DNA of 64,000 bases from Algiphilus sp. (GTDB lineage: Bacteria; Pseudomonadota; Gammaproteobacteria; Nevskiales; Nevskiaceae), in assembly GCF_023145115.1 (NCBI RefSeq), contig NZ_JAGLEJ010000001.1, positions 88,705 through 152,704 on the forward strand, read 5' to 3'. The position numbers and the translations under genes are program-made. Below, one piece after another: positions 1 through 8,839 of this stretch. Positions within the stretch are counted from its first letter, which is position 1, and every line of letters begins with the position of its first letter. Under the pieces are notes generated by a model that was not told the origin of the DNA, made no database searches, and worked only from the letters and a program-made list of their open reading frames with translations.

Positions 1-265
1 CCTCGGGGCCGGTCTGCTTGGTGACGAGGCGCTCGCCCAGCATGGCGCCGGCGGCATCGGCGGCGGCATCCGGGTCGTCGACCAGCTTGACGCCGCCGGC
101 CTTGCCACGACCACCGGCGTGGACCTGCGCCTTGACGACGACACGACCGCCGAGATCCTTGGCGGCCTGACGCACGGCGTTGGGCTGGTCGGCGAGCTTG
201 CCCTTGGGAACGGGAATGCCATAACGCTCGAAGAGCTCTTTGGCCTGGTATTCGTGCAGATTCAT
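1..265 (-). CDS. sucC: Succinyl-CoA ligase (ADP-forming) subunit beta, N-terminal part (runs off the left edge)
   Basis: Only the first 88 codons are inside the window. They read MNLHEYQAKELFERYGIPVPKG and continue into an ATP-grasp N-terminal subdomain rich in Lys and Gly (VKAQVHAGGRGKAGGVKL), the textbook SucC start. SucC joins SucD to make succinyl-CoA synthetase, the substrate-level phosphorylation step of the TCA cycle in the cytoplasm. The start is an ATG at 263-265 with an AGGGAG ribosome binding site a few bases upstream. The gene is transcribed leftward, divergent from the small membrane protein and pilSR; the same sucC-pilS-pilR neighbourhood is known from Xanthomonas. sucD would be expected just outside the window. 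The family call is secure; the remainder cannot be seen. Confidence 0.96.
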   Translation of the reverse strand, partial: MNLHEYQAKELFERYGIPVPKGKLADQPNAVRQAAKDLGGRVVVKAQVHAGGRGKAGGVKLVDDPDAAADAAGAMLGERLVTKQTGPE

Positions 266-381
266 GCAGACTCCCTGCTGTTGCGAGCCGCCTGCGCCCC
301 TCTTGACGGGAGCGGTTGCGGGTTTTCCACCAGTAACGCGCAGCGCGCACAATACCGGAATTCGTCGAATCGATCCCTGCG

Positions 382-594
382 ATGCTCCGACTGCTGCTGT
401 TCCTCATCATCGGTTATCTCGTTTTCCGCGGCATCCGCTCGCTGATGCCGGCGCGGCAGATCGATCGCGATGCCGCCGACGAATCGGTGGCGGACCTGCG
501 CGCCTGCGCCGGTTGCGGCACCTTCGTGGAGCGCCGCCACCTCGACGATGCGCTGCGCTGCAGCCGTTGTCGCGACGCGGACCGCGATGCCTGA
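382..594 (+). CDS. PP0621-like small membrane protein with two CxxC motifs
   Basis: This 70-residue protein has one N-terminal hydrophobic segment (about residues 2-16, LRLLLFLIIGYLVFRGI) followed by a polar domain with CAGC and CSRC pairs about 17 residues apart, which looks like a small zinc knuckle on the cytoplasmic side. This architecture matches the conserved PP0621 family of unknown function, often found beside pilS/pilR in gammaproteobacteria. Its stop lies 8 bp inside the pilS reading frame, so the two are probably translationally coupled. A role in pilus gene signalling would be inference from position only. No strong ribosome binding site is visible. Confidence 0.8.
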   Translation: MLRLLLFLIIGYLVFRGIRSLMPARQIDRDAADESVADLRACAGCGTFVERRHLDDALRCSRCRDADRDA

Positions 595-2161
595 GCGCGG
601 CGCAGAGGACTGGCGCGTCCTGCGCGCCCTGTGCCTCTACCGGCTGGTGCTCGCGCCCGCGCTGGCCGCGGTCTTCTTCGGCGGTGTGGCACCGGATTTC
701 CTGGGCCTGCGCCTGCCGGGCCTGTTCCAGGCGATGACCTACGCCTGGTTCGCCGCCGGCAGTCTGCTGATGATCGGCTACGTGACGCGGACGCCGCCGT
801 TCGAGCACCAACTGGCGCTGCACGTGACCGCCGATCTCGCGGTCGTCGGCGGCCTGCTTGCCGCCAGCACCGGCATTTCCGGCGGCATGGGCGTGCTGCT
901 GCTGGTGCCGGTGCTCGCCTACGGCCTGCTGCTGCGCCCGCGCCTCGCGAACCTGTGCGCCGCACTCGCCACCCTCACGCTGTTCGGCATCGAGCTCTGG
1001 CTGCAGTATCCGGACGACTGGACCGCAGCGCCGCTGACGCAGGCGGGCGCGCTCGGCGCGGTCCTCTTCGTGGTCGCGACCGCGGCCAGCACGGTGTCGG
1101 TGCGCGCCCGGCGCAGCGAGGCGCGCGCCGAGCAGGCGGGCAGCGCGCTCAGCGACCTCTCCCGCATCAACGACACCATCGTCGCCACCATGCGCTCCGG
1201 CGTGCTGGTGGTCGACGACATGCAGCGTCTGCGCACCCTCAACGACGCCGCCCGCGCACTGCTGCCCACACCCGGCGCCCAGATGGGTCAGGACCTGCGC
1301 CGGCTGAGTCCCGAGCTCGCCGCCGATCTCGCGCGCTGGCGCACCGGCCACACCCCTTCGACCCCGCTCCGGCTCGACGGACGCGAACTCATGGTGCGCT
1401 ACACCGCGCTGGCGGCCGGCGATCACGCCCCGGTGCTCGTGCTGCTGGAGGACGCGCGGCGCGCGCGCGACGAGGCGCAGCGCCTCAAGCTCGCCGCACT
1501 CGGCCGGCTCTCGGCCTCGATCGCGCACGAGATCCGGAACCCGCTCTCGGCCATCACGCAGGCCACCGAGCTCCTCGAGGCGAGCAGCGACGCCGCGGAG
1601 GCGGCGGCGCTGCGCGCCGTCATCGAGCGTCACACGCGCCGCATCGACGGCATCGTCCGCGATGTCCTCGAGATCGGCCGGGGCCGCGCACCGGAACCCC
1701 TGAGCCGACCGCTGCGCGAGCTTCTCGAACAGGCCCACCGCCAGTTCCTGGAGGGCGACGGTGACTGCGCGACCCGGGTGGCACTGCACCTCGACCTCGA
1801 TGCGCTGCCGCTCGACACCCGCGTGCACTTCGACGCCGACCATTTCTGCCGCATCCTGCACAACCTCTGGCGCAACAGCGTGGAGAGCGGCGCGCAGCGC
1901 ATCGACCTGGTCGCGCAGCCGGCGAGCGGCCGCGTGCTGCTGCATCTGCGCGACGACGGTCCCGGCATCGGCGAGGCGCTGGGCGACCAGATCTTCGAGC
2001 CCTTCTTCACCACCAGCGCCAAGGGCACCGGCCTCGGTCTCTATCTCGCGCGCACGCTGTGCGAGGCCAACGGCGCGCAGCTGACGCTGAAGCCCGATGC
2101 GCCCACCGGCGCACACTTCGTCATGCAGGTGCCCGCCTCCATCCGGAGCGTCGCGGCATGA
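587..2161 (+). CDS. pilS: PilS-type sensor histidine kinase
   Basis: This 524-aa inner-membrane histidine kinase is the likely sensor of type IV pilus gene expression. The first ~170 residues hold about six hydrophobic segments. A coiled linker and a PAS-like region (about 180-290) follow, then the H-box SIAHEIRNPLSAI with phospho-acceptor His314, the N-box (NLWRNSVE) and the G boxes DDGPGIG and GTGLGLYLA. I chose the ATG at 587 because it overlaps the end of the upstream small gene and gives a normal N-terminus; an open frame back to 470 is only overlap. Its stop overlaps the pilR start (ATGA), so the pair is one operon. Sequence alone shows an NtrB/PilS-class kinase; the PilS name also rests on the sucC neighbourhood. 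No pilin gene is visible here. Confidence 0.87.
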   Translation: MPERGAEDWRVLRALCLYRLVLAPALAAVFFGGVAPDFLGLRLPGLFQAMTYAWFAAGSLLMIGYVTRTPPFEHQLALHVTADLAVVGGLLAASTGISGGMGVLLLVPVLAYGLLLRPRLANLCAALATLTLFGIELWLQYPDDWTAAPLTQAGALGAVLFVVATAASTVSVRARRSEARAEQAGSALSDLSRINDTIVATMRSGVLVVDDMQRLRTLNDAARALLPTPGAQMGQDLRRLSPELAADLARWRTGHTPSTPLRLDGRELMVRYTALAAGDHAPVLVLLEDARRARDEAQRLKLAALGRLSASIAHEIRNPLSAITQATELLEASSDAAEAAALRAVIERHTRRIDGIVRDVLEIGRGRAPEPLSRPLRELLEQAHRQFLEGDGDCATRVALHLDLDALPLDTRVHFDADHFCRILHNLWRNSVESGAQRIDLVAQPASGRVLLHLRDDGPGIGEALGDQIFEPFFTTSAKGTGLGLYLARTLCEANGAQLTLKPDAPTGAHFVMQVPASIRSVAA

Positions 2162-3546
2162 GCACGGCGCGCGTGCTGGTGGTCGATGACGAGCGCGACA
2201 TCCGCGAACTGCTCGGCGTGGCGCTCGCGCGCATGCAGCTCGAGGCGGTACCGGCGGAGACCGTCGCCGACGGTCAGCGCCTGCTCGCGGAGGGCGACTT
2301 CGCGCTCTGTCTCACCGACATGCGCCTGCCGGACGGCAACGGCATCGCACTGGTGGAGCACATCCAGCAGCACCACCCCGGCGTTCCGGTGGCCGTGATC
2401 ACCGCCTACGGCAACGCCCAGGCGGCGGTCGACAGCCTCAAGGCGGGCGCCTTCGACTTCGTCAGCAAGCCGCTGCAGCTCGAGCAGCTGCGCAAACTGG
2501 TGAACGACGCCCTGCGCCTGCCCGCGCGACGGCCCGACGCCTCGGCCGACGACAGCGGCCTGCTCGGCGATGCACCGGTCATGCACGCCCTGCGCGATCT
2601 GGTCACGCGGGTGGCGCGCAGCCAGGCACCGCTGCACATCAGCGGAGAGTCCGGCACCGGCAAGGAACGCGTCGCCCGCCTCGTGCATCGCCAGAGCGCG
2701 CGCGCCGACGGCCCCTTCGTCCCGGTCAACTGCGGCGCCATCCCGTCCGAGCTCATGGAGAGCGAGCTCTTCGGGCACGTGCGCGGCGCCTTCACCGGCG
2801 CGGCGCGCGACAACCCGGGTCTATTCCAGGCCGCCGAGGGCGGGACGCTGTTCCTCGACGAGATCGCCGAGCTGCCGCTGTCCATGCAGGTCAAGCTGCT
2901 CCGCGCACTGCAGGAACGGGTGGTTCGGCCGGTGGGCGCGCGCGACGAGATTCCCGTCAACGTGCGCATCATCTCGGCAACCAACGTCGACCTCGCCCAG
3001 TGTGTCGCCGACGGACGCTTCCGGCAGGACCTGTACTACCGCCTCAACGTCGTCGCCGTGCAGACCCCCGCGCTGCGCGAGCACCCCGAGGACATCCCCC
3101 TGCTCGCCGAGCACATCGTGCGCGCCATCGCGGACCGCCACGAGCTCGCGCAGCCGCCGGTCATCGACAGCGCCGCCATGCAGCGCCTGATGACGCACGG
3201 CTTCGCCGGCAACGTGCGCGAGCTGGAGAACGTGCTCGAACGCGCCATGACCCTGTGCACCGGCAGCACCATCACGGTCGGCGAACTGCGCCTGGAAGCA
3301 CCGCGCAATCCGGCGAACGGCACCTCCGGCGCTCCCGCGTCCGCGACCGAACCCGCACCCGCGCCACCTCCGACGGAAGACGCCCCCGAACCGCAGTCCC
3401 TGGAAGCGCGCATGCAGGCCATGGAGCGCGACGCCATCGTCGAGGCGCTCGAGGCCACCCGCTGGAACCGCACCCGCGCCGCTGAACGCCTCGGCCTGAG
3501 CTTCCGCCAGCTGCGCTACAAGATCAAGAAGCTGGGGATCGAGTAG
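2158..3546 (+). CDS. pilR: PilR-type sigma-54-dependent response regulator
   Basis: This 462-aa NtrC-family activator has a receiver domain (residues 1-115, phospho-acceptor Asp54 in LTDMRLPDG). An AAA+ domain follows, with Walker A GESGTGKE at 163-170, the sigma-54 contact loop GAFTGA at 210-215 and Walker B GGTLFLDEIA at 228-237. A Pro/Ala-rich linker leads to a C-terminal Fis helix-turn-helix (RTRAAERLGLSFRQLRYKIKKL). It would activate sigma-54 promoters such as pilA after phosphorylation by the overlapping upstream kinase. The ATGA junction fixes the start. The gene ends tail to tail with the DUF4105 gene, overlapping by 23 bp. Family assignment is certain; the pilus target is inferred from pairing and context. 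Confidence 0.9.
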   Translation: MSTARVLVVDDERDIRELLGVALARMQLEAVPAETVADGQRLLAEGDFALCLTDMRLPDGNGIALVEHIQQHHPGVPVAVITAYGNAQAAVDSLKAGAFDFVSKPLQLEQLRKLVNDALRLPARRPDASADDSGLLGDAPVMHALRDLVTRVARSQAPLHISGESGTGKERVARLVHRQSARADGPFVPVNCGAIPSELMESELFGHVRGAFTGAARDNPGLFQAAEGGTLFLDEIAELPLSMQVKLLRALQERVVRPVGARDEIPVNVRIISATNVDLAQCVADGRFRQDLYYRLNVVAVQTPALREHPEDIPLLAEHIVRAIADRHELAQPPVIDSAAMQRLMTHGFAGNVRELENVLERAMTLCTGSTITVGELRLEAPRNPANGTSGAPASATEPAPAPPPTEDAPEPQSLEARMQAMERDAIVEALEATRWNRTRAAERLGLSFRQLRYKIKKLGIE

Positions 3547-4744
3547 CAGCAGCCTGCCCGGCGGCCGTCCACCACAGCACCGCGTGCGCCGGCAGCCAGA
3601 ACAGCAGGTGGTGGAGGTTGGCCTGCCAGAACGGCGCCGCGACGCCGAGCAGCGCGACCACCAGCAGCATGCCCAGGGCCGCGCGCTGCCAGCGGCGCAG
3701 CGGGTGTCCGCGCGCGGCGGTCCACAGCGCCGGCAGCGCTGCCCAGGCGAGCGGGTTGTAGAAGGCCATGTTGAGGTTGTACCAGCCCGCCCAGTGGGCG
3801 GTGGCGACGCCGATGAAGGCCATCACCAGCCCGGCCGTACCTGCGACGAGCAGCTGCGTGCCGCCCAGGATCAGCCACAGCGCACGCACCCGCCGCGTCG
3901 CCAGCAGCAGCACGACCCACAGCAGGCCGGCGCCGGCGAACCACGGCGCCAGCGCCGGCGGCTGTTCCGGCGGCACCGCCGCGGCGCGCGCCGGATCCCG
4001 CGCGACCAGCACGCGCTCCTGTCGCACCAGCGGTCGCGCCGGTTCCGATCCGCGCGCTTCCAGCGTGACACCGCGCACGGCTTCCTCCAGCACCTCCGGC
4101 ACGAAGGTCTCCTCCCAGAGGGTGCGCGGTCTGTCGGCCGGCGGCCCGAGGATGAGATCGAGCGCCAGCATGAGCGGCGGATCGGGCGCGGTCAGGCGCA
4201 GCACCTGCTCGCGCAGCGTGAGCTCGGCGGGCGCGGCCTCGAGGATGCGCAGCGCGCCGCCGGTGACCATGTCGAGCGCGTCGCGCACGCGCGTCGAGCA
4301 CGCCTGCAGGAAGTAGTCGTAGCGATACGCGGCGTTCTCCGGCCGGGCGTTCCACTCCAAGAAGGCGGCCAGTTCGCGCGCCTGGGTGGGCGACAGATCG
4401 AGCACCTGCTCGTGGAGCTCGCGCCCCTCGCGGTGGTACTGGGCGACGGTGCGCGACAGGGTGTCGGCCGCCAGGCGATAGTCCATGCGCCCGTAGACGA
4501 AGTTGGCCAGGAAGTTCTCCTGGCCGAAGTCGAAGTAGCCGTAGTTGTAGACCGTGCCGCCGCCGACGCCGTGGTCGCGCACCAGCAGCGCGTTGTGTCC
4601 GAACCGCTGCCAGTAGATCGCGCCCGGGCCGAAGGTCAGCAGGCTGATGCGCGGCGGCAGGTGATCGTCGGCCGGCGCGGTGCCCGGGACGGCCATCAGC
4701 AGGAGCGCGCCGAGCGCCGCGGCGCACGGCACGCGCCAGCTCAT
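3524..4744 (-). CDS. DUF4105 (Lnb-like) membrane protein in the position normally held by lnt
   Basis: This 406-aa protein has an N-terminal signal segment, then a periplasmic DUF4105/Lnb_N domain (about 30-200) with the family-typical RFGHNALLVRD (His50) and YFLQACSTRVRDAL (Cys149), likely partners of a thiol-type active site. The C-terminal half has about five transmembrane segments. DUF4105 occurs in Lnb, reported as a lipoprotein N-acyltransferase in Bacteroides. Here it directly follows corC (ATGA overlap, stop of corC over the start of this gene), where most gammaproteobacteria carry the apolipoprotein N-acyltransferase gene lnt. The family is seen in the sequence; an acyltransferase role is inference from family and position. 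Whether a normal lnt exists elsewhere cannot be seen. Confidence 0.82.
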   Translation of the reverse strand: MSWRVPCAAALGALLLMAVPGTAPADDHLPPRISLLTFGPGAIYWQRFGHNALLVRDHGVGGGTVYNYGYFDFGQENFLANFVYGRMDYRLAADTLSRTVAQYHREGRELHEQVLDLSPTQARELAAFLEWNARPENAAYRYDYFLQACSTRVRDALDMVTGGALRILEAAPAELTLREQVLRLTAPDPPLMLALDLILGPPADRPRTLWEETFVPEVLEEAVRGVTLEARGSEPARPLVRQERVLVARDPARAAAVPPEQPPALAPWFAGAGLLWVVLLLATRRVRALWLILGGTQLLVAGTAGLVMAFIGVATAHWAGWYNLNMAFYNPLAWAALPALWTAARGHPLRRWQRAALGMLLVVALLGVAAPFWQANLHHLLFWLPAHAVLWWTAAGQAAATRSPAS

Positions 4745-5604
4745 TCGGCGGCGCTCAGCGTGACCTGGAGCACGTGCACGCGACGCGAGTCGGCACGCTG
4801 CACGTTGAAGGTGAAGCTCTCGATGCGCAGGCTCTCGCCGCGCCGGGGCATGTGGCCGAAGTGGTGCGCGACCAGCCCGCCGACGGTGTCGAACTCCTCG
4901 TCCGAGAATCCGGCGCTGAAGTATTCGTTGAAGTCCTCGATGGGCGTCAGCCCTTGCACGAGGAAGCGGCGCTCGTCCTGCTTGAGGATCATCGCGCCCT
5001 CGGCTTCGTCGTACTCGTCGTCGATCTCGCCGACGATCTGCTCGATGACATCCTCGATGGTGACCAGCCCGGCGACGCCGCCGTACTCGTCGACCACGAT
5101 CGCCATGTGATTCCGCCCCGAGCGGAACTCCTGCAGCATGATGCTGACGCGCTTGGACTCGGGCACGAACACGGCCGGACGCAGCAGGGCGCCGACATCG
5201 AAGCCGGGGGCGTCGGAACGCGAGAAGCGCAGCAGATCCTTGGCCAGCAGGATGCCGGTGATCTCGTCGCGCGAATGGCCGACCACCGGGAAGCGCGAGT
5301 GGCCCGACTCGACCACCGCCTCCAGCACCTGATCGAGGGTCCAGTCGTCCTCCAGCACGACCATCTGCGCGCGCGGAATCATGATGTCGCGCGCCTGGAG
5401 GTCGGCGGTCTCGAGCACACCCTCGATCATGGGCAGCGCCTCGCCCTCGATCAGCCCTTCGCTGGAGGCCTCGCCGAGGAACTCGAGGATGTCGCCGCGG
5501 TTGCGCGGCCCTCCCGCTATCGACTTGCCGAGGCGGCGGAACCAGTTGCCCCCGTCGCTGCGTTCCTGGCCGTTGCCGTTGCTACTTTCCGAGTCGTCGT
5601 TCAT
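4741..5604 (-). CDS. corC: CorC/YbeX-type CBS-pair protein (magnesium/cobalt homeostasis)
   Basis: This 287-aa cytoplasmic protein has a charged N-terminus, a CBS-domain pair (about 65-190, with RDIMIPRAQMVVL and VVDEYGGVAGLVTIEDVIEQIVGEIDDE) and a C-terminal CorC_HlyC domain (about 205-285). It lacks the DUF21 membrane domain, so it is the short YbeX/CorC type linked to magnesium and cobalt handling and to ribosome-related phenotypes. It follows ybeY by about 40 bp in the conserved miaB-phoH-ybeY-corC order and overlaps the next gene by ATGA. The start is the ATG at 5602-5604. Confidence 0.92.
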   Translation of the reverse strand: MNDDSESSNGNGQERSDGGNWFRRLGKSIAGGPRNRGDILEFLGEASSEGLIEGEALPMIEGVLETADLQARDIMIPRAQMVVLEDDWTLDQVLEAVVESGHSRFPVVGHSRDEITGILLAKDLLRFSRSDAPGFDVGALLRPAVFVPESKRVSIMLQEFRSGRNHMAIVVDEYGGVAGLVTIEDVIEQIVGEIDDEYDEAEGAMILKQDERRFLVQGLTPIEDFNEYFSAGFSDEEFDTVGGLVAHHFGHMPRRGESLRIESFTFNVQRADSRRVHVLQVTLSAAE

Positions 5605-5646
5605 GAGTGAGGAAGGGCGCGGCCGGACGGCCGCGGTTTGGGAATC

Positions 5647-6075
5647 TCAGTATGGATCAGCGATTCCGAGGGCGGCGAGGATGCGGCGTTCCTCGGCCTC
5701 CATGGCCGCCGCCTCGTCGTCGTTCTCGTGATCATGGCCGCGCAGGTGCAGCACGCCGTGCACCACCATGTGGGCCCAGTGCGCGCGCGCCGGCTTGCCC
5801 TGCTCGGCGGCCTCGGCGGCGATCACCGGCGCGCACAGCACCAGGTCGCCGAGCATCGTCATGCCGGGCACCGGAGCCTGCGCCGGGAAGGAGAGCACGT
5901 TGGTCGGCCGGTCGCGGTCGCGATAGCGGTGGTTGAGCGCCCGCGACTCGGCCGCGTCGACGATGCGCAGGCAGAGATCGCCGTCGGCACCGGCGGCACG
6001 CGCGAAGCCGCGCAGGCTGTCCGCCGCCGGAATGCCGCGCGGCGGGACGCGGCGCTGGACGAGGATCTCGCTCAC
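5647..6075 (-). CDS. ybeY: Endoribonuclease YbeY (rRNA maturation factor)
   Basis: This 142-aa metal-dependent endoribonuclease is involved in 16S rRNA 3'-end maturation and ribosome quality control. The signature zinc motif HGVLHLRGHDH (three His) sits near residue 105, preceded by the family block RPTNVLSFPA. The start is a GTG at 6073-6075 that overlaps the phoH stop as GTGA, indicating translational coupling. The length is usual for the family (about 150 residues). It is the third gene of the miaB-phoH-ybeY-corC operon. Confidence 0.95.
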   Translation of the reverse strand: MSEILVQRRVPPRGIPAADSLRGFARAAGADGDLCLRIVDAAESRALNHRYRDRDRPTNVLSFPAQAPVPGMTMLGDLVLCAPVIAAEAAEQGKPARAHWAHMVVHGVLHLRGHDHENDDEAAAMEAEERRILAALGIADPY

Positions 6076-7145
6076 GGGCTGTCGCTGGCGTCGTCATCCT
6101 CATGCGCTTCATAGGCCTGCACGATGGCTTGCACCAGCGGATGGCGCACGACATCGGCGCGTCCGAAATAGGTCATGCCGATGCCGGGCACGGCGTCGAG
6201 CACCTGCAGCGCGTGCCGCAGGCCCGACTGCATGTTGCGCGGCAGATCGATCTGCGTGATGTCGCCCGTCACCACCGCCACCGACGAGAAGCCGATGCGG
6301 GTGAGGAACATCTTCATCTGCTCGCGGGTGGTGTTCTGCGCCTCGTCGAGGATGACGAAGGACTCGTTGAGCGTGCGCCCGCGCATGAAGGCCAGCGGCG
6401 CGATCTCGATGACCTGCTTGTCGATCAGCCGCGCCACGCGCTCGAAGCCGAGCATCTCGTAGAGCGCGTCGTAGAGCGGCCGCAGGTACGGGTCGACCTT
6501 CTGCGACAGATCGCCGGGCAGGAAGCCGAGCTTCTCGCCGGCCTCGACCGCCGGCCGCGTCAGCACGATGCGCCGCACCCGGTCGCGCTCCAGCGCATGC
6601 ACCGCGCTGGCGACGGCGAGGTAGGTCTTGCCGGTGCCGGCGGGCCCGATGCCGAAGTTGACGTCGTTGGCCGCGATGGCCGAGAGATAGTCGCGCTGCT
6701 TCTGGGTGCGCCCGCGCACGATGCCGCGGCGCGTGCGGATGACGATCTCGCTGCCCGCCGGCTGCGGCGCCCCGGCTTCGCGCCCCTCGGATCCGTCGGT
6801 CTCCTCGTCGGCATCGGCGTGCGCATCGCCGGACGCGGCCGCGCCACCGGCGACCGACTCGGGCGGCGCGCTGTCCAGCGCCTCGGTGAGCGCCAGGTGC
6901 ACGTTCTCGGTGGTCAGGGTCTGCGACTCGGTCTGCGCGTAGAGCCGGCGCAGCACGTCCTCGGCGCGCGCGATGCCGTCGTCCGGCCCCAGCAGCCGGA
7001 AGCGCGCGCCGCGGTTGCGGATCTCCACGCCCAGGCGCAGCTCCACCTGCCGGAGGTGGGCATCGAAGGGCCCGTTGAGGCTGGCCAGCCGGCGTGCATC
7101 ATCCGGAGCCAGCTCGATATCGAGACTGCGCAGGGGGGTGTTCAC
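6072..7145 (-). CDS. ybeZ: PhoH-like ATPase YbeZ
   Basis: This 357-aa cytoplasmic PhoH-family protein (an ATPase/helicase-like partner of YbeY) has an N-terminal KH-like region (about 1-90) and an acidic spacer of low complexity (about 95-130). The P-loop domain carries Walker A GPAGTGKT at 167-174 and a Walker B-like VILDEAQNTT. The start is a GTG at 7143-7145 overlapping the miaB stop; the open frame extends far upstream, but only as antiparallel overlap with miaB. The spacer is longer and more acidic (Asp/Glu/Ala) than in E. coli, which fits a salt-adapted proteome. Confidence 0.93.
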   Translation of the reverse strand: MNTPLRSLDIELAPDDARRLASLNGPFDAHLRQVELRLGVEIRNRGARFRLLGPDDGIARAEDVLRRLYAQTESQTLTTENVHLALTEALDSAPPESVAGGAAASGDAHADADEETDGSEGREAGAPQPAGSEIVIRTRRGIVRGRTQKQRDYLSAIAANDVNFGIGPAGTGKTYLAVASAVHALERDRVRRIVLTRPAVEAGEKLGFLPGDLSQKVDPYLRPLYDALYEMLGFERVARLIDKQVIEIAPLAFMRGRTLNESFVILDEAQNTTREQMKMFLTRIGFSSVAVVTGDITQIDLPRNMQSGLRHALQVLDAVPGIGMTYFGRADVVRHPLVQAIVQAYEAHEDDDASDSP

Positions 7146-8551
7146 GCGGTGGCGCCCGCCTCCGCCAGACGCCCGCGCAGCGAGTTGCTGAGCGCCTCGG
7201 TCACGGTGACGTCCACGAAGCGTCCGACGGCATCCGCCGGGGCATCGAAATTGACCCAGCGGTTGTTGGACAGTCGGCCCGCCATCTGGCCGTCGCCGCG
7301 GCGCGAGGGTCGCTCCACCAGTACCGGGAAAGTGCCGCCGACCAGACCGCGGCAGTATTCGTCGGAGAGCTGCCGGATGCGGTTCTGCAGGATCGACAGG
7401 CGCTCCTGCTTGACCGCTGGCGGCACGCCGTCGCGCAGGTTGGCGGCGGGCGTGCCCGGACGCGGGCTGTAGACGAAGGAGAAGGCACTGTCGAATCGCG
7501 CCTCGGCGATCAGGTCCATGGTGGCGCGGAAGTCGTCGTCGGTCTCGCCCGGGAAGCCGACGATGAAGTCCGACGACAGCGCAATGTCCGGCCGCGCCGC
7601 GCGCAGGCGGCGGATCTTGTCCAGATAGACCCCGGCGGTGTGATTGCGCTTCATCAGCTTGAGGACGCGGTCCGAGCCCGACTGCACGGGAAGATGCAAA
7701 TAGTTCGCCAGCTTGGGCTCGTCGGCGAAGGCCTCGATCAGGCCGTCGTCGAATTCGAGCGGGTGCGAGGTCGTGAACCGGATGCGCTCGATGCCCTCGA
7801 TGCGTGCCACGTAGTGGATCAGCAACGCGAGGTCGCAGGTGCTGCCGTCCCCGGCCGCGCCGCGATAGCCGTTGACGTTCTGCCCCAGCAGGGTGACCTC
7901 GCGGACCCCCGACGCCGCCAGCTGGGCGCACTCGACGAGCACATCGTGCAGCGGACGCGATACCTCCTCGCCCCGGGTGTAGGGCACCACGCAGAAGCTG
8001 CAGTACTTGCTGCAGCCCTCCATGATCGACACGAAGGCCGTGGGCCCGTCGGCGCGCGGCTCCGGCAGCCGGTCGAACTTCTCGATCTCCGGAAAGCTGA
8101 CGTCGACGGCGGGCCTGCCCGAGGCGCGGGTGGCGTCGAGCAGCTGCGGCAACCGGTGCAGGGTCTGCGGACCGAAGACGACATCGACCAGCTGCTCGCG
8201 CCGGGCGATGGCCTCGCCCTCCTGCGACGCCACGCAGCCGCCGACCGCGACCTGGCGGCCGGGTCGCGCCGTCTTCCACTCGCGCCAGCGCCCCAGCTCC
8301 GAGAACACCTTCTCCTGCGCCTTCTCGCGCACCGAGCAGGTGTTGAGCAGCAGCAGATCGGCCTCGTCGGGCTCGGTCGTGCGCTGGTAACCGTCGGAAG
8401 CGGCGAGAACGTCGGCCATCTTGGCCGAGTCGTACTCGTTCATCTGGCAGCCGAAGGTCTTGATGAAGAGCTTGGGTGCCGGCCGCGGCGCATCCGCCGT
8501 GGCGTCGGGCGCCGGAGGCTCGGCGCCGTCGTGCAGCTTGGATGTGACCAT
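7142..8551 (-). CDS. miaB: tRNA-2-methylthio-N6-isopentenyladenosine synthase MiaB
   Basis: This 469-aa radical-SAM methylthiotransferase adds the ms2 group to i6A37 in tRNAs reading UNN codons. The N-terminal UPF0004 domain carries three cluster cysteines (TFGCQMNEYDS, NTCSVREKA, VGGCVAS). The radical-SAM core has GCSKYCSFCVVPYTRG, and a TRAM domain closes the protein. The ATG at 8549-8551 is chosen because the family start follows closely; the frame runs open to 8782 but the extra 77 residues look random. It leads the operon miaB-phoH-ybeY-corC-DUF4105. Confidence 0.95.
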   Translation of the reverse strand: MVTSKLHDGAEPPAPDATADAPRPAPKLFIKTFGCQMNEYDSAKMADVLAASDGYQRTTEPDEADLLLLNTCSVREKAQEKVFSELGRWREWKTARPGRQVAVGGCVASQEGEAIARREQLVDVVFGPQTLHRLPQLLDATRASGRPAVDVSFPEIEKFDRLPEPRADGPTAFVSIMEGCSKYCSFCVVPYTRGEEVSRPLHDVLVECAQLAASGVREVTLLGQNVNGYRGAAGDGSTCDLALLIHYVARIEGIERIRFTTSHPLEFDDGLIEAFADEPKLANYLHLPVQSGSDRVLKLMKRNHTAGVYLDKIRRLRAARPDIALSSDFIVGFPGETDDDFRATMDLIAEARFDSAFSFVYSPRPGTPAANLRDGVPPAVKQERLSILQNRIRQLSDEYCRGLVGGTFPVLVERPSRRGDGQMAGRLSNNRWVNFDAPADAVGRFVDVTVTEALSNSLRGRLAEAGATA

Positions 8552-8702
8552 CGATGCGGGCTGTGCCCGTGACCGCTGAATGGCCAAAAAGTGTACAGCA
8601 GGCGCGGGGCCGCCAGCCACACGCGCGCGCCTTTCATTGGCAACCGGCGGAGCAACCGGACGACGGGGGTCGCGGAAGGGCGCCGAATCCCGGAAAACGG
8701 TT

Positions 8703-8809
8703 ACCCACAGATTTCGCAGATTGACGCCGATTTTCCTGGTTCTGGTGTGCGCTGACTCTGTCAGCGCCACCAGCTCGAACAATCCCCTGAATCTGTGAAA
8801 TCTGTGGTT
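8703..8809. repeat. Palindromic intergenic repeat, copy 1 of 3
   Basis: This is a 107-bp element with outer inverted arms (8703-8722 and 8790-8809; core CCACAGATTTCGCAGATT against AATCTGTGAAATCTGTGG). The inner hairpin at 8742-8773 has GCGCTGA/TCAGCGC and CTGGTG/CACCAG stems with a 1-nt bulge. The same design recurs at 23557-23653 and 28242-28345. It lies between the 5' ends of miaB and the 3' end of the phosphatase gene. It looks like a non-autonomous MITE/REP-type element; no coding capacity. Confidence 0.88.
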
Positions 8810-8839
8810 CCCCGCGTTCTCCTGACGATGCGCCTCCGC

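Noticed and set aside
470..586. Longer N-terminus for PilS starting at 470
   Set aside because: It would overlap most of the upstream small gene and adds residues unlike a membrane sensor N-terminus.
407..2116. Long open frame (569 codons) on the minus strand
   Set aside because: It is antisense to pilS, is an Arg/Ala/Gly-rich shadow typical of high-GC DNA, and has no family features.
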